A stretch of 64,000 nt of DNA from Oceanospirillum sp047518265 (GCA_047518265.1 JAKZRG010000002.1:166093-230092), one strand, 5' to 3'. Numbered from the stretch's first letter, positions 17,848 through 27,198 are shown. The notes: a model not told the origin generated them from the letters alone. Numbers and translations are program-made.

Positions 17848-18272
17848 GGGTCGTTAAATAGGCGTAGTGATTGTCAGAAAAACCTGATGATTGGTTTCGT
17901 TCAGATTGGGACTGGCCGGACAAATAAGTCCGATAAGACTGTATATTCAGTAAAATACTGTATTTAGTAAAGCTTAACTTTCCGGCAGTACTATAAATAT
18001 CCGGCAGTACTATAAGGAGATTGGTGTATCGGTAGAGATGTAATAAAACTAAAAATACCACCAACAGGGTGAATATACCAGTTTTAAAGGCTATTACAAA
18101 CAATAAATATAATGTATCGGTAGATAGTGCGGGAATGTATCAGTAACTAAGGGGCGAAACAAACGTGCTTCTACAATCAATTATCATGTTCTCTGACTAC
18201 AAGCCAAAGAATATCCGCATAATGTTGTTTGGGAATATAGTGCAGGTATTAATACACCTGCACCACTCATGC
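17848..18272 (-). promoter_or_regulatory. rho leader region with two 19-base tandem duplications
   Basis: The 425 bases between trxA and rho carry no convincing gene. Two separate direct duplications occur, both with a 19-base period: ACTGTAT...AGTAAA at about 17938-17973 and CCGGCAGTACTATAA at 17982-18019. Long rho leaders serve autoregulation by Rho-dependent attenuation in other bacteria; that role here is inferred from position. Confidence 0.5.
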
Positions 18273-18599
18273 TTACAGGTTGTCGTCTAAGAACGCTGTC
18301 AGCTGAGATTTAGATAGTGCGCCTACCTTTGTTGCTTCAACGTTACCGCCTTTAAACAACATCAGAGTAGGAATACCACGAATACCAAACTTAGGTGGCG
18401 TTTCGGTATGCTCATCGATATTCAGTTTGCAAACCTTTACCTTACCAGCATAAGTTTCCGCAACTTCTTCCAGTACAGGTGCAATCATTTTACAAGGACC
18501 ACACCACTCTGCCCAGTAATCTACCAGTACAGCTGTTTCTGACTTTAATACGTCTTCTTCAAAAGAAGCATCCGTCACATTGACAATATTTTCGCTCAT
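18273..18599 (-). CDS. trxA: Thioredoxin TrxA
   Basis: A 108-residue cytoplasmic disulfide reductase with the redox-active WCGPC motif at residues 32-36 (Cys33 and Cys36) and the cis-proline region GIRGIPTLMLF. Length and sequence are those of TrxA. It is divergent from ppx, with about 180 bases between them, and upstream of rho in the same direction. Confidence 0.97.
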   Translation of the reverse strand: MSENIVNVTDASFEEDVLKSETAVLVDYWAEWCGPCKMIAPVLEEVAETYAGKVKVCKLNIDEHTETPPKFGIRGIPTLMLFKGGNVEATKVGALSKSQLTAFLDDNL

Positions 18600-18782
18600 T
18601 GAACTGCCTCCAGGGCAAAACCGATTTAACTTGTGGCATATAATAGCACCTGAATGCCTGACGGTAAAAGTAGGGAATTAGCCCCGACTAATGAAAGGTT
18701 TTTCTCCGAAGTAACCAATTCGTCATGTGACACTTTTATGATCATGCCATAATTAGGGATATCATCAGCATAGGTCCAACAT

Positions 18783-20321
18783 ATGAGCCATATGGAAACC
18801 ACTAATCAAACACCTTCGATTCAAGCCGCAAATTCCGATAGCGATATGCTAGCAGCCATTGACCTAGGATCGAATAGTTTTCATTTGATCGTTGCCCGCA
18901 TCACTCATGATGAGATCCGCACACTTGAACGCCTAGGAGACAAGGTACAACTTGCTGCAGGCCTAGATGCCAATCACAATCTAACAGAAGAAGCACAGGC
19001 TCGGGCTTTAGATTGCCTGAGTCGCTTTGCCCCCTTTTTACAAGGTATTCAGCACGAAAACCTTCGTATTGTCGGTACCAATGCGCTACGAGCCGCCCGT
19101 AATGCTCAAAGCTTTTTGGATCGAGCAGAAGATATTTTGGGGCATTCATTAGAAGTCATTAGCGGTCGAGAGGAAGCTCGCCTTATTTATGTCGGCGCCG
19201 CACATACATTAGCCACACAGAAAGGCCGTCGTCTAGTAGTGGATATTGGTGGTGGCAGTACAGAATTTATTATCGGCGAGGGCTTTGATGCTCTTGCTCT
19301 CGAAAGCCTGCATATGGGCTGCGTTGCCTACAGCAAACGCTTTTTTCCTGACGGTGTCATTACCACCAAGCGTTATCAACAAGCTCTGCTCTCGGCGAAA
19401 AATGAGCTACTGAATATTGTTAAGCCCTATAAAAAGTTAGGCTGGAAGCAAGTTGTAGGAACCTCCGGTACCATAAAAGCCGCCGCTGCTGTTTTAGAAC
19501 AAAATGGTTGGGTTGAGAGTGGGGTGACCCGGGAGGGATTAGCACGTTTAGCAAAACATCTTCTGAAGTTTAAGCAGCTCGATCAGATTGAAATGACCGG
19601 CCTAAAACCAGACCGAGCTAAAGTTTTTCTCGCCGGTATCGCTATTCTTCAAGCCGTCTTTGAGCTACTCGATATAGAAGAGATGGAGTTTGCGGATGGG
19701 GCTTTACGAGAAGGTATTCTTCATGATTTGGTAGGCCGTTCTTCAGATCAGGATATCCGTGAACAAACCGTCAATGCTCTGCTTGAGCGCTATCAAATGG
19801 ATGTACAACAGGCTGATAATGTCAGTCAAACGGCAGAATACTTATACCAGCAAGTAAAAAAGGATTGGCAGCTGCAAAGCGAAGATCTCCATCAGTTACT
19901 GCGCTGGGCAGCACAACTGCATGAGATTGGCTTATCCATTGCTCATAGTCAGTTCCATAAACACGGCGCTTACCTACTACAACACTCCGATCTATCCGGC
20001 TTCTCCCGCCAGCTACAAAGTATGTTGGCCGTGCTAGTACGTAGCCATCGTCGTAAATTCCCTATGACAGAATTTCAACTGCAACCAGAGAGCTTCCAAA
20101 TGTCTCTAGTACGCTTAGCCATACTGCTTCGCTTATCCATCGTCTTAAATCATAGCCGCCAAGACGAAGCCCACAAACAAGTCAGTATCAAGGTTGATAA
20201 ACAGGCTATTCAACTCAGTTTCTCTGATGATTGGCTGGTTGATAACCCCTTGGCCCTAGCAGATTTAAATCAGGAACAACAATATTTGCAGAACCACGAC
20301 ATAACACTGAGCTATCAATAA
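18783..20321 (+). CDS. ppx: Exopolyphosphatase (Ppx/GppA family)
   Basis: A 512-residue enzyme of the ASKHA superfamily that removes terminal phosphates from polyphosphate (or pppGpp in the GppA branch). Phosphate-binding motifs are AIDLGSNSFHLIVARI near residue 25 and VVDIGGGSTEFIIGE near 147. A C-terminal HD-like domain (about 315-512, with AAQLHEIGLSIAHSQFHKH) is present. This two-part layout and the thioredoxin/rho neighbourhood favour Ppx over GppA. A second in-frame ATG three codons downstream is a possible start. Confidence 0.92.
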   Translation: MSHMETTNQTPSIQAANSDSDMLAAIDLGSNSFHLIVARITHDEIRTLERLGDKVQLAAGLDANHNLTEEAQARALDCLSRFAPFLQGIQHENLRIVGTNALRAARNAQSFLDRAEDILGHSLEVISGREEARLIYVGAAHTLATQKGRRLVVDIGGGSTEFIIGEGFDALALESLHMGCVAYSKRFFPDGVITTKRYQQALLSAKNELLNIVKPYKKLGWKQVVGTSGTIKAAAAVLEQNGWVESGVTREGLARLAKHLLKFKQLDQIEMTGLKPDRAKVFLAGIAILQAVFELLDIEEMEFADGALREGILHDLVGRSSDQDIREQTVNALLERYQMDVQQADNVSQTAEYLYQQVKKDWQLQSEDLHQLLRWAAQLHEIGLSIAHSQFHKHGAYLLQHSDLSGFSRQLQSMLAVLVRSHRRKFPMTEFQLQPESFQMSLVRLAILLRLSIVLNHSRQDEAHKQVSIKVDKQAIQLSFSDDWLVDNPLALADLNQEQQYLQNHDITLSYQ

Positions 20322-20415
20322 TACCAATCCCGATAAGTTATTAATCAAGTAACTTCCGGTGGCACTAAGTGCTAACCCCTAGTTTTCAATGCATAAGGAA
20401 TTATCGGGAATGGTA
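20322..20415. repeat. Palindromic intergenic repeat, copy 1
   Basis: A 94-base element directly after the ppx stop, bounded by near-perfect terminal inverted repeats TACCAATCCCGATAA and TTATCGGGAATGGTA (one mismatch). It has no coding capacity. A second copy lies upstream of pssA in the opposite orientation, with the same ends and a diverged centre. Confidence 0.7.
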
Positions 20416-20446
20416 CAGTGCCTTATTGGCCGTCAGATTTGAACAT

Positions 20447-20478
20447 AAAAAAGGCACTTCATCATGAAGTGCCTTTTT
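20447..20478. terminator. Bidirectional terminator between ppx and pssA
   Basis: Hairpin AAAAAAGGCACTTCAT / ATGAAGTGCCTTTTT serving two convergent genes; A run on one side and T run on the other. Confidence 0.85.
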
Positions 20479-20507
20479 CATTTCAAGACTTATGATCAAA
20501 AGAAACG

Positions 20508-21332
20508 TTAGTCCTTGGATTGACGTCCTTTAAAGACCGCTCGATAGGGCCCAGAAAAACCATACCCCATAAAGATCACCAATAAGACCATCGCCGGATC
20601 ATAGGCGATCACCACAAAGATCAGAGCAATCACAAACATGGTCAAAAATGGTACTCGGCCTTTTAAATCGATCTCTTTAAAGCTGTTGTAACGTACATTG
20701 CTCACCATCAGTACACCAACAGCCGCAATAATAAAGGCCAATGCGTATTTATAACCCGGTTCAATCAGCGCCAGATCACTAAAGGTCCAGACAATCCCTG
20801 CAATAATGGCAGCGGCCGCAGGGCTAGGCAAACCGATAAACCAACGCTTATCTGCAGAGCCAACCTGAGTATTAAAGCGCGCTAGACGTAGAGCAGCCCC
20901 TGCCACATAGATAAAGGCGGCAATCCAACCTATCTTTCCAATATCCCCTAACATCCAGCTAAAGGATACGAGTGCGGGTGCCACGCCAAAGGACACCATA
21001 TCCGCCAAGCTGTCGTACTCCGCACCAAAATCACTTTGGGTATTGGTCATACGCGCCACACGACCATCCAATCCGTCCAAAACCATGGAAATAAAAATCG
21101 CAATGGCAGCATTGTCAAAAGCACCGTTCATAGCGGAGACAATGGCAAAAAATCCGGAAAATAGTGCTCCAGTGGTAAACAGATTTGGCAGTAGGTAGAT
21201 ACCTCTGCGGCGGACTGTCTCACCGGCTTCAACTGTTTCTTCTTCCACTTCATCTTCCCCTAAGGACAACATGCGGGTTTCTTCCACAAGATCATCATCA
21301 CCGTTACGGGATTGTTTTTCCTGTTCGTTCAT
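20508..21332 (-). CDS. pssA: CDP-diacylglycerol-serine O-phosphatidyltransferase PssA
   Basis: An integral membrane enzyme that makes phosphatidylserine, the precursor of phosphatidylethanolamine. The 274 residues contain the CDP-alcohol phosphotransferase signature D-G-x2-A-R-x8-G-x3-D-x3-D as DGLDGRVARM...GAEYDSLAD (about residues 86-110), then several membrane helices. This is the polytopic (type II-like) PssA rather than the soluble E. coli type. An acidic N-terminal tail of about 40 residues precedes the first helix. The gene is flanked on both sides by copies of the same palindromic repeat. Confidence 0.94.
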   Translation of the reverse strand: MNEQEKQSRNGDDDLVEETRMLSLGEDEVEEETVEAGETVRRRGIYLLPNLFTTGALFSGFFAIVSAMNGAFDNAAIAIFISMVLDGLDGRVARMTNTQSDFGAEYDSLADMVSFGVAPALVSFSWMLGDIGKIGWIAAFIYVAGAALRLARFNTQVGSADKRWFIGLPSPAAAAIIAGIVWTFSDLALIEPGYKYALAFIIAAVGVLMVSNVRYNSFKEIDLKGRVPFLTMFVIALIFVVIAYDPAMVLLVIFMGYGFSGPYRAVFKGRQSKD

Positions 21333-21398
21333 TCAACAAACCTGTGACAAAAAAATGAGGCCTCATTCTACACCCATAAGGCCAGTAATAAATACTGA

Positions 21399-21490
21399 TA
21401 CCCATCCCGATAATTCCTTAATAGATAAAAATGGGGGGAACCTGAGTCAATGTTAGCGTATTCGAAGATATAGAATAACTCATCGGGAAC
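21399..21490. repeat. Palindromic intergenic repeat, copy 2
   Basis: About 92 bases beginning TACCCATCCCGATAATTCCTTA and ending near CTCATCGGGAAC. Read in reverse it shares TAAGGAATTATCGGGA and the CCCGATRAGTTATT end with the copy after ppx. The rest of the 400-base gap before ilvC is A/T-rich promoter sequence. Confidence 0.6.
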
Positions 21491-21561
21491 AAGATGAGAC
21501 TACTGCACAAATTCTATGAGGTGCTGCTTAATAGCGCTAGAAAGTTGTATCTATTTACCAT

Positions 21562-21580
21562 TATTGCGAAAATCGCAATA
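21562..21580. promoter_or_regulatory. Palindromic LysR-type operator, probable IlvY site of ilvC
   Basis: A perfect inverted repeat with 8-base arms TATTGCGA and TCGCAATA around AAA, about 155 bases before the ilvC start, with A/T-rich TATA-like sequence and a further CGCAA half-site near 21604. Size and symmetry fit LysR regulator sites. IlvY, which controls ilvC in enteric bacteria, is encoded at 26.3 kb. Confidence 0.5.
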
Positions 21581-21733
21581 TAACAATGACTATATATCAA
21601 TATACGCAAGGTGATTTTTAAATTAGAGTACCGCCATCAAGTCTGGTTTAGCGATTTTTTATTTGCTTGCCACACGCACTAATTTATTATGCCTGCGAAT
21701 TTAGCAGACACTTAATTAAACGGAATATCATCA

Positions 21734-23209
21734 ATGTCTAACAACTACTTCAATACCCTGCCTCTGCGTGAGCAACTGGAACAACTGGCCAAGTGCCGTT
21801 TCATGGATATCTCTGAATTTCCAGATGGCGTTGAAGCCCTGAAAGGCAAAAAAATCGTTGTTATCGGTTGTGGTGCTCAAGGTCTGGCACAGGGTATGAA
21901 CCTGCGCGACAGTGGTTGTGATGTTTCTTACACCCTGCGTCAAGCGGCGATCGACGAGAAGCGCCAGTCTTGGAAAAGCGCTACCGAGAACGGTTTCACC
22001 GTTGGTACATACGAAGAGTTGATCCCAACTGCTGATGTTGTACTGAACCTGACTCCAGACAAGCAACATACTCCTGTTGTTAACGCGGTTATGCCTCTGA
22101 TGAAAGAAGGCGCTTGCCTGTCTTACTCTCACGGTTTCAACATCGTTGAAGAAGGCATGCAGATCCGTGACGATCTGACGGTAATCATGGTTGCACCTAA
22201 GTGCCCAGGTTCTGAAGTACGTAACGAATATGTACGTGGTTTTGGTGTACCGACTCTGATCGCTGTACACGAAGATAACGATCCTAAAGGCGAAGGTCTG
22301 GCTCTGGCTAAGGCATACGCAGTAGGTACTGGCGGTCATAAAGCCGGCGTTCTGATGTCTTCTTTCATCGCTGAAGTTAAATCTGATCTGATGGGCGAGC
22401 AAACTATCCTATGTGGTATGTTGCAAACCGGTTCTCTGCTGTGCTTCGACAAGATGGTTGAAGAAGGCGTTGACGCAGGTTACGCATCTAAGCTGATTCA
22501 GTACGGTTGGGAAACCATCACTGAAGCACTGAAATACGGCGGCGTAACCAACATGTTGGATCGTCTGTCTAACCCAGCGAAGATCAAAGCATTTGATCTG
22601 GCTGAAGAGCTAAAAGTGATCATGCGTCCTCTGTACAACAAGCACCAGGATGACATCATCAACGGTACTTTCTCCCGTGTAATGATGGAAGATTGGGCTA
22701 ACGATGACAAAAACCTACTGGGCTGGCGCGCAGAAACTGCTGAGACTGCTTTCGAGAAGACTCCAGCAGGCGACGTTGAAATCTCTGAGCAAGAATACTT
22801 TGATCACGGCATCCTGATGGTTGCTATGGTTAAAGCGGGTGTTGAGCTGGCATTTGAAACGATGACGGCTGCGGGCATCATCGCTGACTCTGCCTACTAC
22901 GAGTCTCTGCATGAAACTCCGCTGATTGCTAACACGATTGCACGTAAGAAGCTGTACGAGATGAACGCAACAATCTCTGATACTGCAGAATACGGCTGCT
23001 ACCTGTACAACCATGCTTGTCTGCCTCTGCTGGCTGACTTCATGAAAGATATCAAAACCGATGTAATCGGTCGTGGTCTGGCGGTTGATGACAACGGCGT
23101 AGACAATGCTCGTCTGATCGAAGTGAATGCAGAACTGCGCGCTCACCCGGTTGAAGCGATTGGTACCACTCTACGTGGTCACATGGCTGACATGAAAAAA
23201 ATCGTTTAA
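21734..23209 (+). CDS. ilvC: Ketol-acid reductoisomerase IlvC (class II)
   Basis: IlvC isomerises and reduces acetolactate or acetohydroxybutyrate with NADPH in valine, isoleucine and leucine synthesis. At 491 residues it is the long class II form, identical in length to E. coli IlvC, with a duplicated C-terminal knotted domain. The NADPH-binding motif VVIGCGAQGLAQGMNL is near residue 37. The acidic metal-binding helix (SDLMGEQTILCGML) is near 217. The codon choice is strongly biased (CTG, CGT, GGT), as expected for a highly expressed gene. It stands alone, with its own promoter and terminator. Confidence 0.98.
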   Translation: MSNNYFNTLPLREQLEQLAKCRFMDISEFPDGVEALKGKKIVVIGCGAQGLAQGMNLRDSGCDVSYTLRQAAIDEKRQSWKSATENGFTVGTYEELIPTADVVLNLTPDKQHTPVVNAVMPLMKEGACLSYSHGFNIVEEGMQIRDDLTVIMVAPKCPGSEVRNEYVRGFGVPTLIAVHEDNDPKGEGLALAKAYAVGTGGHKAGVLMSSFIAEVKSDLMGEQTILCGMLQTGSLLCFDKMVEEGVDAGYASKLIQYGWETITEALKYGGVTNMLDRLSNPAKIKAFDLAEELKVIMRPLYNKHQDDIINGTFSRVMMEDWANDDKNLLGWRAETAETAFEKTPAGDVEISEQEYFDHGILMVAMVKAGVELAFETMTAAGIIADSAYYESLHETPLIANTIARKKLYEMNATISDTAEYGCYLYNHACLPLLADFMKDIKTDVIGRGLAVDDNGVDNARLIEVNAELRAHPVEAIGTTLRGHMADMKKIV

Positions 23210-23266
23210 GTTTTAAAACTTAAACATCTAGTTTCATAAGCCTTACAGGGTGAATGATACTAGGTC

Positions 23267-23303
23267 TAAAAAAGGCCGAGATGAAAATCTTGGCCTTTTT
23301 TTT
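23267..23303 (+). terminator. Terminator of ilvC
   Basis: Hairpin AAAAAAGGCC / GGCCTTTTTTTT with a GAGATGAAAATCTT inner stem-loop, 58 bases past the stop. Confidence 0.85.
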
Positions 23304-23370
23304 AGCACCATACAGCAAGATTCAGCCGTCACTTTCTATCTCTTTTATTTGAACCGCAGGCCGAAATACC

Positions 23371-24813
23371 ATGACACAGCCACTCTCTATTTGCCTCGAT
23401 AATCTAACCGTTAACTTTGATGATCGCTTCCAGCTGAACAATATCAACTGGGCCATTAACTCAGATCAACACTGGGTGATCACAGGTGCTAATGGTTCGG
23501 GTAAATCAGCATTGGCTGCCGTATTGGCCCAAGCAGGGGAATCTATTTCTGGCTCTATTACCGGCCTACCGGACAAAGTCGCCATTGTTTCTTTTGAAGC
23601 TCAGGCTGAACTGATTGCCGAGGAGCTGAAAAAAGATGATGCCGACATTATGGATGTCATCTCAGAAGGTACCCCGGTACAGGAGATCCTACATAACGGT
23701 GAGACAAATCCCGAGCTGGTTGCTGAACTCGTCGAAAAATTTGGCCTGCAAGCGCTGATGGATCGCTCCTTCAGAAAGCTGTCTACCGGTGAATCCCGTA
23801 AGATGATGTTGATTCGCGCCCTGGCCAGCCAACCAGATCTTTTAGTGCTGGATGAGCCCTTTGATGGCCTGGATGCCAATACACTGGAAATGCTACAGGA
23901 ATACTTCGCCTCTCTGGTTGAAACCATTCCTATGGTGATGGTGCTGAACCGTTTTGATGAGTTCCCAGAATTTATTACTCACATCGCCTATGTGGATCAA
24001 GGTGAACTGAAACACCAGATTGACCGTAACGATAAACAAGCTTATTCCGAACTGTATCAACTGCTGCACCTGAAAACCACAGACCTGCAAGTCCCTCCAT
24101 CAGATCCAGAAACCAGTATTCCGGCCCTAGACCCTGAACAACCTCTGGTTCGCCTAAACGGTATCAATATCAAATACGATGGCAAAGCCATTATTGAAGA
24201 TCTGCACTGGACCATTGAACGTAATCAGCACTGGCAACTCAGCGGCCCTAACGGCAGTGGTAAAACCGGCTTGCTATCACTGATTACCGGCGATCACCCC
24301 CAGTGTTATGTGAACGATATTTTTGTCTTTGGCTTCCAACGTGGCGATGGTGAAAGCATCTGGCAGATCAAACAATATATCGGTTATGTTTCTACGGCAC
24401 TGCAATGGGAATACCGTGTGGGTACCGGTCTGCGCAATGTGATTATATCTGGCTTTTACGACAGTATTGGCCTGTACAGCAAATGCACGGATCGCCAGCG
24501 CCAGATTGCTGATCAGTGGTTAGAGCTGCTAAGCATGAGTGATCGAGCGGATCAGCCATTTAACAAACTCTCTTATGGTGACCAACGCCTGCTGCTGATC
24601 GCTCGCGCCATGGTAAAACACCCACCTTTATTAATTCTGGATGAACCTTGTTTGGGCCTGGATGATATGAACCGTCAGTTGGTACTGGCCCTGATTGAAA
24701 AGATCTGTTCTGGCAGTGAGACCTCTGTACTGTACGTCAATCACCACGCCGAAGATAAGATTGAAGGTATCGATCACTACCTTGCCCTAGAAAAGCGTGA
24801 CAGCGCAGAATAA
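23371..24813 (+). CDS. modF: Tandem ABC ATPase, ModF-like
   Basis: A 480-residue protein with two ABC ATPase domains and no membrane segments. Walker A motifs are GANGSGKSALA (near residue 40) and GPNGSGKTGLL (near 292). The signatures are LSTGESRKM and LSYGDQRLL, and the Walker B segments are LLVLDEPFDGLD and LLILDEPCLGLD. It follows E. coli ModF (490 residues), which is linked to the molybdate transport locus but has no proven role. No molybdate genes are nearby, so the cellular task is open. It starts about 160 bases after ilvC, beyond a terminator. Confidence 0.85.
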   Translation: MTQPLSICLDNLTVNFDDRFQLNNINWAINSDQHWVITGANGSGKSALAAVLAQAGESISGSITGLPDKVAIVSFEAQAELIAEELKKDDADIMDVISEGTPVQEILHNGETNPELVAELVEKFGLQALMDRSFRKLSTGESRKMMLIRALASQPDLLVLDEPFDGLDANTLEMLQEYFASLVETIPMVMVLNRFDEFPEFITHIAYVDQGELKHQIDRNDKQAYSELYQLLHLKTTDLQVPPSDPETSIPALDPEQPLVRLNGINIKYDGKAIIEDLHWTIERNQHWQLSGPNGSGKTGLLSLITGDHPQCYVNDIFVFGFQRGDGESIWQIKQYIGYVSTALQWEYRVGTGLRNVIISGFYDSIGLYSKCTDRQRQIADQWLELLSMSDRADQPFNKLSYGDQRLLLIARAMVKHPPLLILDEPCLGLDDMNRQLVLALIEKICSGSETSVLYVNHHAEDKIEGIDHYLALEKRDSAE

Positions 24814-24903
24814 AAGTGATCCCATCGAAATAACGCCCCTGAGCCAAATGCTCAGGGCGATAGAAGAAATAAGCTTCAGCTCCCCGTTTTCTAGGAATTT
24901 AAT

Positions 24904-26061
24904 ATGGATAATAAAGGCAAAGTGGAAACGCTACTGGCACAAGCCGGTCACTATCTTGATAAACAGACCGGTGCAGTCGTACCACCGATTCAACCCTCGA
25001 CCACTTTTGCCCGAGATGAACAGGGCGACCTTTATGATGGCAACCGGATTTACGCTCGGGATCAAAGCGTCAATACCGAAATGGCTGAAGCCGTATTAAA
25101 TGAGATGGAATCCGGTGCCGCCTGTAAATTATTTGCCTCAGGCATGGCCGCAGCCACCGCATTAGTGCAAACACTGCGCCCCGGTGATCGCCTTGTGGTA
25201 CCCACAGTGATGTACTGGTCGTTACGCGCTTGGATGATCACCTTCTGCGAAGACTGGGGTATTGAACTGGCTTTCTATGATCCGGCAGATGAAGCCAATA
25301 TGGACGCTGTCGTCAAAGCAGCACCCACACAACTTCTTTGGGTAGAAACACCGGCAAACCCGACTTGGGAAGTGGTTGATATTGCCCGTGCGGCTAAACT
25401 GGCACATGAAGTTGGAGCACAGCTGGCTGTAGATGCTACAGTCTCTACACCACTATTAACGCAGCCTATTACACTGGGTGCCGATTTTGTCTTTCACTCT
25501 GCCACTAAATATATCAACGGTCATAGTGATGTTGTTGCCGGAGCACTAGTCACCGCAAAAGAAGATGAGCGCTGGAGCAAGGCCTGCAGCATCCGTGCAC
25601 AACAAGGTGGCATTCTGGGGCCATTTGAAAGCTGGTTGTTATTGCGCGGCATGCGCACCATGCACGTAAGGGTTGAACGGGCCTGTGAAAATGCCTTGGC
25701 ATTGGCCCAACATTTTGAGGGTGCCCCTGGGGTCAAAGCCGTGATCTATCCTGGTTTGGCATCACACCCACAACATGACATTGCAGCCCGTCAGATGACA
25801 GGTGGCTTTGGCGGTATGTTATCCATCCGTTTTGATGGCGGCGTCGAGCGTACCGCTAAAATCATTGGTCAGCTGAAACATTTTGTCCGAGCGACCTCCC
25901 TAGGTGGCGTTGAAAGTCTGGTGGAACACAGAGCCCTGATCGAAGGGCCAGATAGCCCGGTACCCGATGATCTGCTGCGCCTCTCTATCGGTTTGGAAAA
26001 TGTGACAGATCTTATTGAAGATCTGGAACAAGCGATTCAGGCTGCCTCTGAAGAAAGCTAA
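24904..26061 (+). CDS. Cystathionine gamma-synthase-type PLP enzyme
   Basis: A 385-residue Cys/Met-metabolism PLP enzyme. The PLP lysine is Lys202 in SATKYINGHSD; the phosphate-binding segment FASGMAAATAL is near residue 77, and the C-terminal LGGVESLVEHRA motif is present. These enzymes make cystathionine from an activated homoserine and cysteine, or split sulfur amino acids. The usual Tyr of the YG(G/A)T motif after PGD is replaced by YWSLRAW (about 104-110), which differs from MetB/MetZ, so the reaction is uncertain. A GCCCTGAGC/GCTCAGGGC hairpin without a T run lies in the short gap after modF. Confidence 0.85.
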   Translation: MDNKGKVETLLAQAGHYLDKQTGAVVPPIQPSTTFARDEQGDLYDGNRIYARDQSVNTEMAEAVLNEMESGAACKLFASGMAAATALVQTLRPGDRLVVPTVMYWSLRAWMITFCEDWGIELAFYDPADEANMDAVVKAAPTQLLWVETPANPTWEVVDIARAAKLAHEVGAQLAVDATVSTPLLTQPITLGADFVFHSATKYINGHSDVVAGALVTAKEDERWSKACSIRAQQGGILGPFESWLLLRGMRTMHVRVERACENALALAQHFEGAPGVKAVIYPGLASHPQHDIAARQMTGGFGGMLSIRFDGGVERTAKIIGQLKHFVRATSLGGVESLVEHRALIEGPDSPVPDDLLRLSIGLENVTDLIEDLEQAIQAASEES

Positions 26062-26082
26062 ACCATAAAACAATGACCTCCA

Positions 26083-26111
26083 AATAACTCCCATTCTCTA
26101 TGGGAGTTATT
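26083..26111 (+). terminator. Hairpin terminator after the PLP enzyme gene
   Basis: Inverted repeat AATAACTCCCAT / ATGGGAGTTATT about 20 bases past the stop. The T tract is weak, so termination may be partial. Confidence 0.6.
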
Positions 26112-26271
26112 ACCCCCTAACACCAACACTGCCCGACTATCCTGAGCCGAATCAGGACTTTCAGAGCCCCCTGCCCCTCCCTAGCTATCAAAAAATAACC
26201 TCTGTTTATTGAATAAACAAAACGCTATGCTTGCCAGTTCGCCACACTCAAGGTTACCTGGAAGCCCTGTT

Positions 26272-27198
26272 ATGGATACTCGCCTGCTAAAATACTTCTT
26301 AGCCTTGGCCGAAACGCTGCATTTTGGTCGCGCCAGCGAAGCCTGTCATATCAGCCCGTCGGCTTTAAGTCGTAGCATTAAACAGTTGGAAGTACAGCTC
26401 GGTGTTAATCTATTTGAACGAGACAATCGTACGGTACAGCTGACACGAGAAGGTATTAAATTTCTGCCTTATGCCCGAGAGACTCTGAGCCAATGGGAAG
26501 TCATTCGCCATACCTTGATTAAAGAGTCTCAGGAACTACAGGGGGAGATCAGCGTCTACTGCTCCGTCACCGCCAGCTATAGTTTTTTACATGACATTCT
26601 TCGCCAGTTTCGTAGCTCTTATCCGAAAGTTGAGATTAAGCTGCATACTGGAGACCCTGCACCTGCTGCTGCACGGGTACTGAGTGGCGAGGAAGATATC
26701 GCTATTGCTGCTAGACCAGAACCACAACCCGCCGCTTTAGCCTTTAAATCCATCGGCCTATCACCCTTGTTATTTATTGCTCCTGTGGATGATCCCTCAT
26801 TACCTGCCCTTGTGGATAAAGTTCTTGTAAATAAAAATGTTAATCAAGCGGATTGGGCGCAAGTGCCTATGATTCTGTCTGAAAAGGATCTGGCCAGAAG
26901 CCGAGTCGATCAATGGTTTAGCAACAAAGGAATCAAACCCAATATCTATGCTCAAGTGGCCGGTAACGAAGCCATTGTCAGCATGGTCAGCCTGGGCTTT
27001 GGTATTGGCGTTGTGCCCAAGATTGTTTTAGATAACAGCCCTTTGGCAAACACGGTAAAAGTATTATCCGTAACACCGGCGCTCGATCCGTACGATGTAG
27101 GTGTTTGCGTACTAAAGAAAAAACTGAAAAACCCCTTAATAGAAGCCTTTTGGGCACAACTAGAAGAGTCTCCCTCTCCTTCCTCATCCCCAAACTAG
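26272..27198 (+). CDS. ilvY: LysR-type regulator IlvY
   Basis: IlvY activates ilvC when acetolactate or acetohydroxybutyrate accumulates. The protein matches E. coli IlvY along its length: winged helix at residues 1-60 (HFGRASEACHISPSALSRSIKQLE), the segment FERDNRTVQLTREG, then CSVTASYSFLHDILRQFR, VEIKLHTGD, GNEAIVSMVSLGFGIGVVP and the closing NPLIEAFW. I use the ATG at 26272 (MDTRLLKYF, after GGAAG), giving 308 residues; the frame stays open 21 codons further upstream. In enteric bacteria ilvY is divergent from ilvC; here it is 3 kb downstream on the same strand. Confidence 0.88.
   Translation: MDTRLLKYFLALAETLHFGRASEACHISPSALSRSIKQLEVQLGVNLFERDNRTVQLTREGIKFLPYARETLSQWEVIRHTLIKESQELQGEISVYCSVTASYSFLHDILRQFRSSYPKVEIKLHTGDPAPAAARVLSGEEDIAIAARPEPQPAALAFKSIGLSPLLFIAPVDDPSLPALVDKVLVNKNVNQADWAQVPMILSEKDLARSRVDQWFSNKGIKPNIYAQVAGNEAIVSMVSLGFGIGVVPKIVLDNSPLANTVKVLSVTPALDPYDVGVCVLKKKLKNPLIEAFWAQLEESPSPSSSPN

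Noticed and set aside
17777..18103. A 108-codon minus-strand frame overlapping the rho start
   Set aside because: It overlaps rho in another frame, has a low-complexity hydrophobic start and no ribosome binding site.
21731..22402. A 223-codon minus-strand frame inside ilvC
   Set aside because: It is antisense to the strongly codon-biased ilvC gene, which generates long shadow frames.
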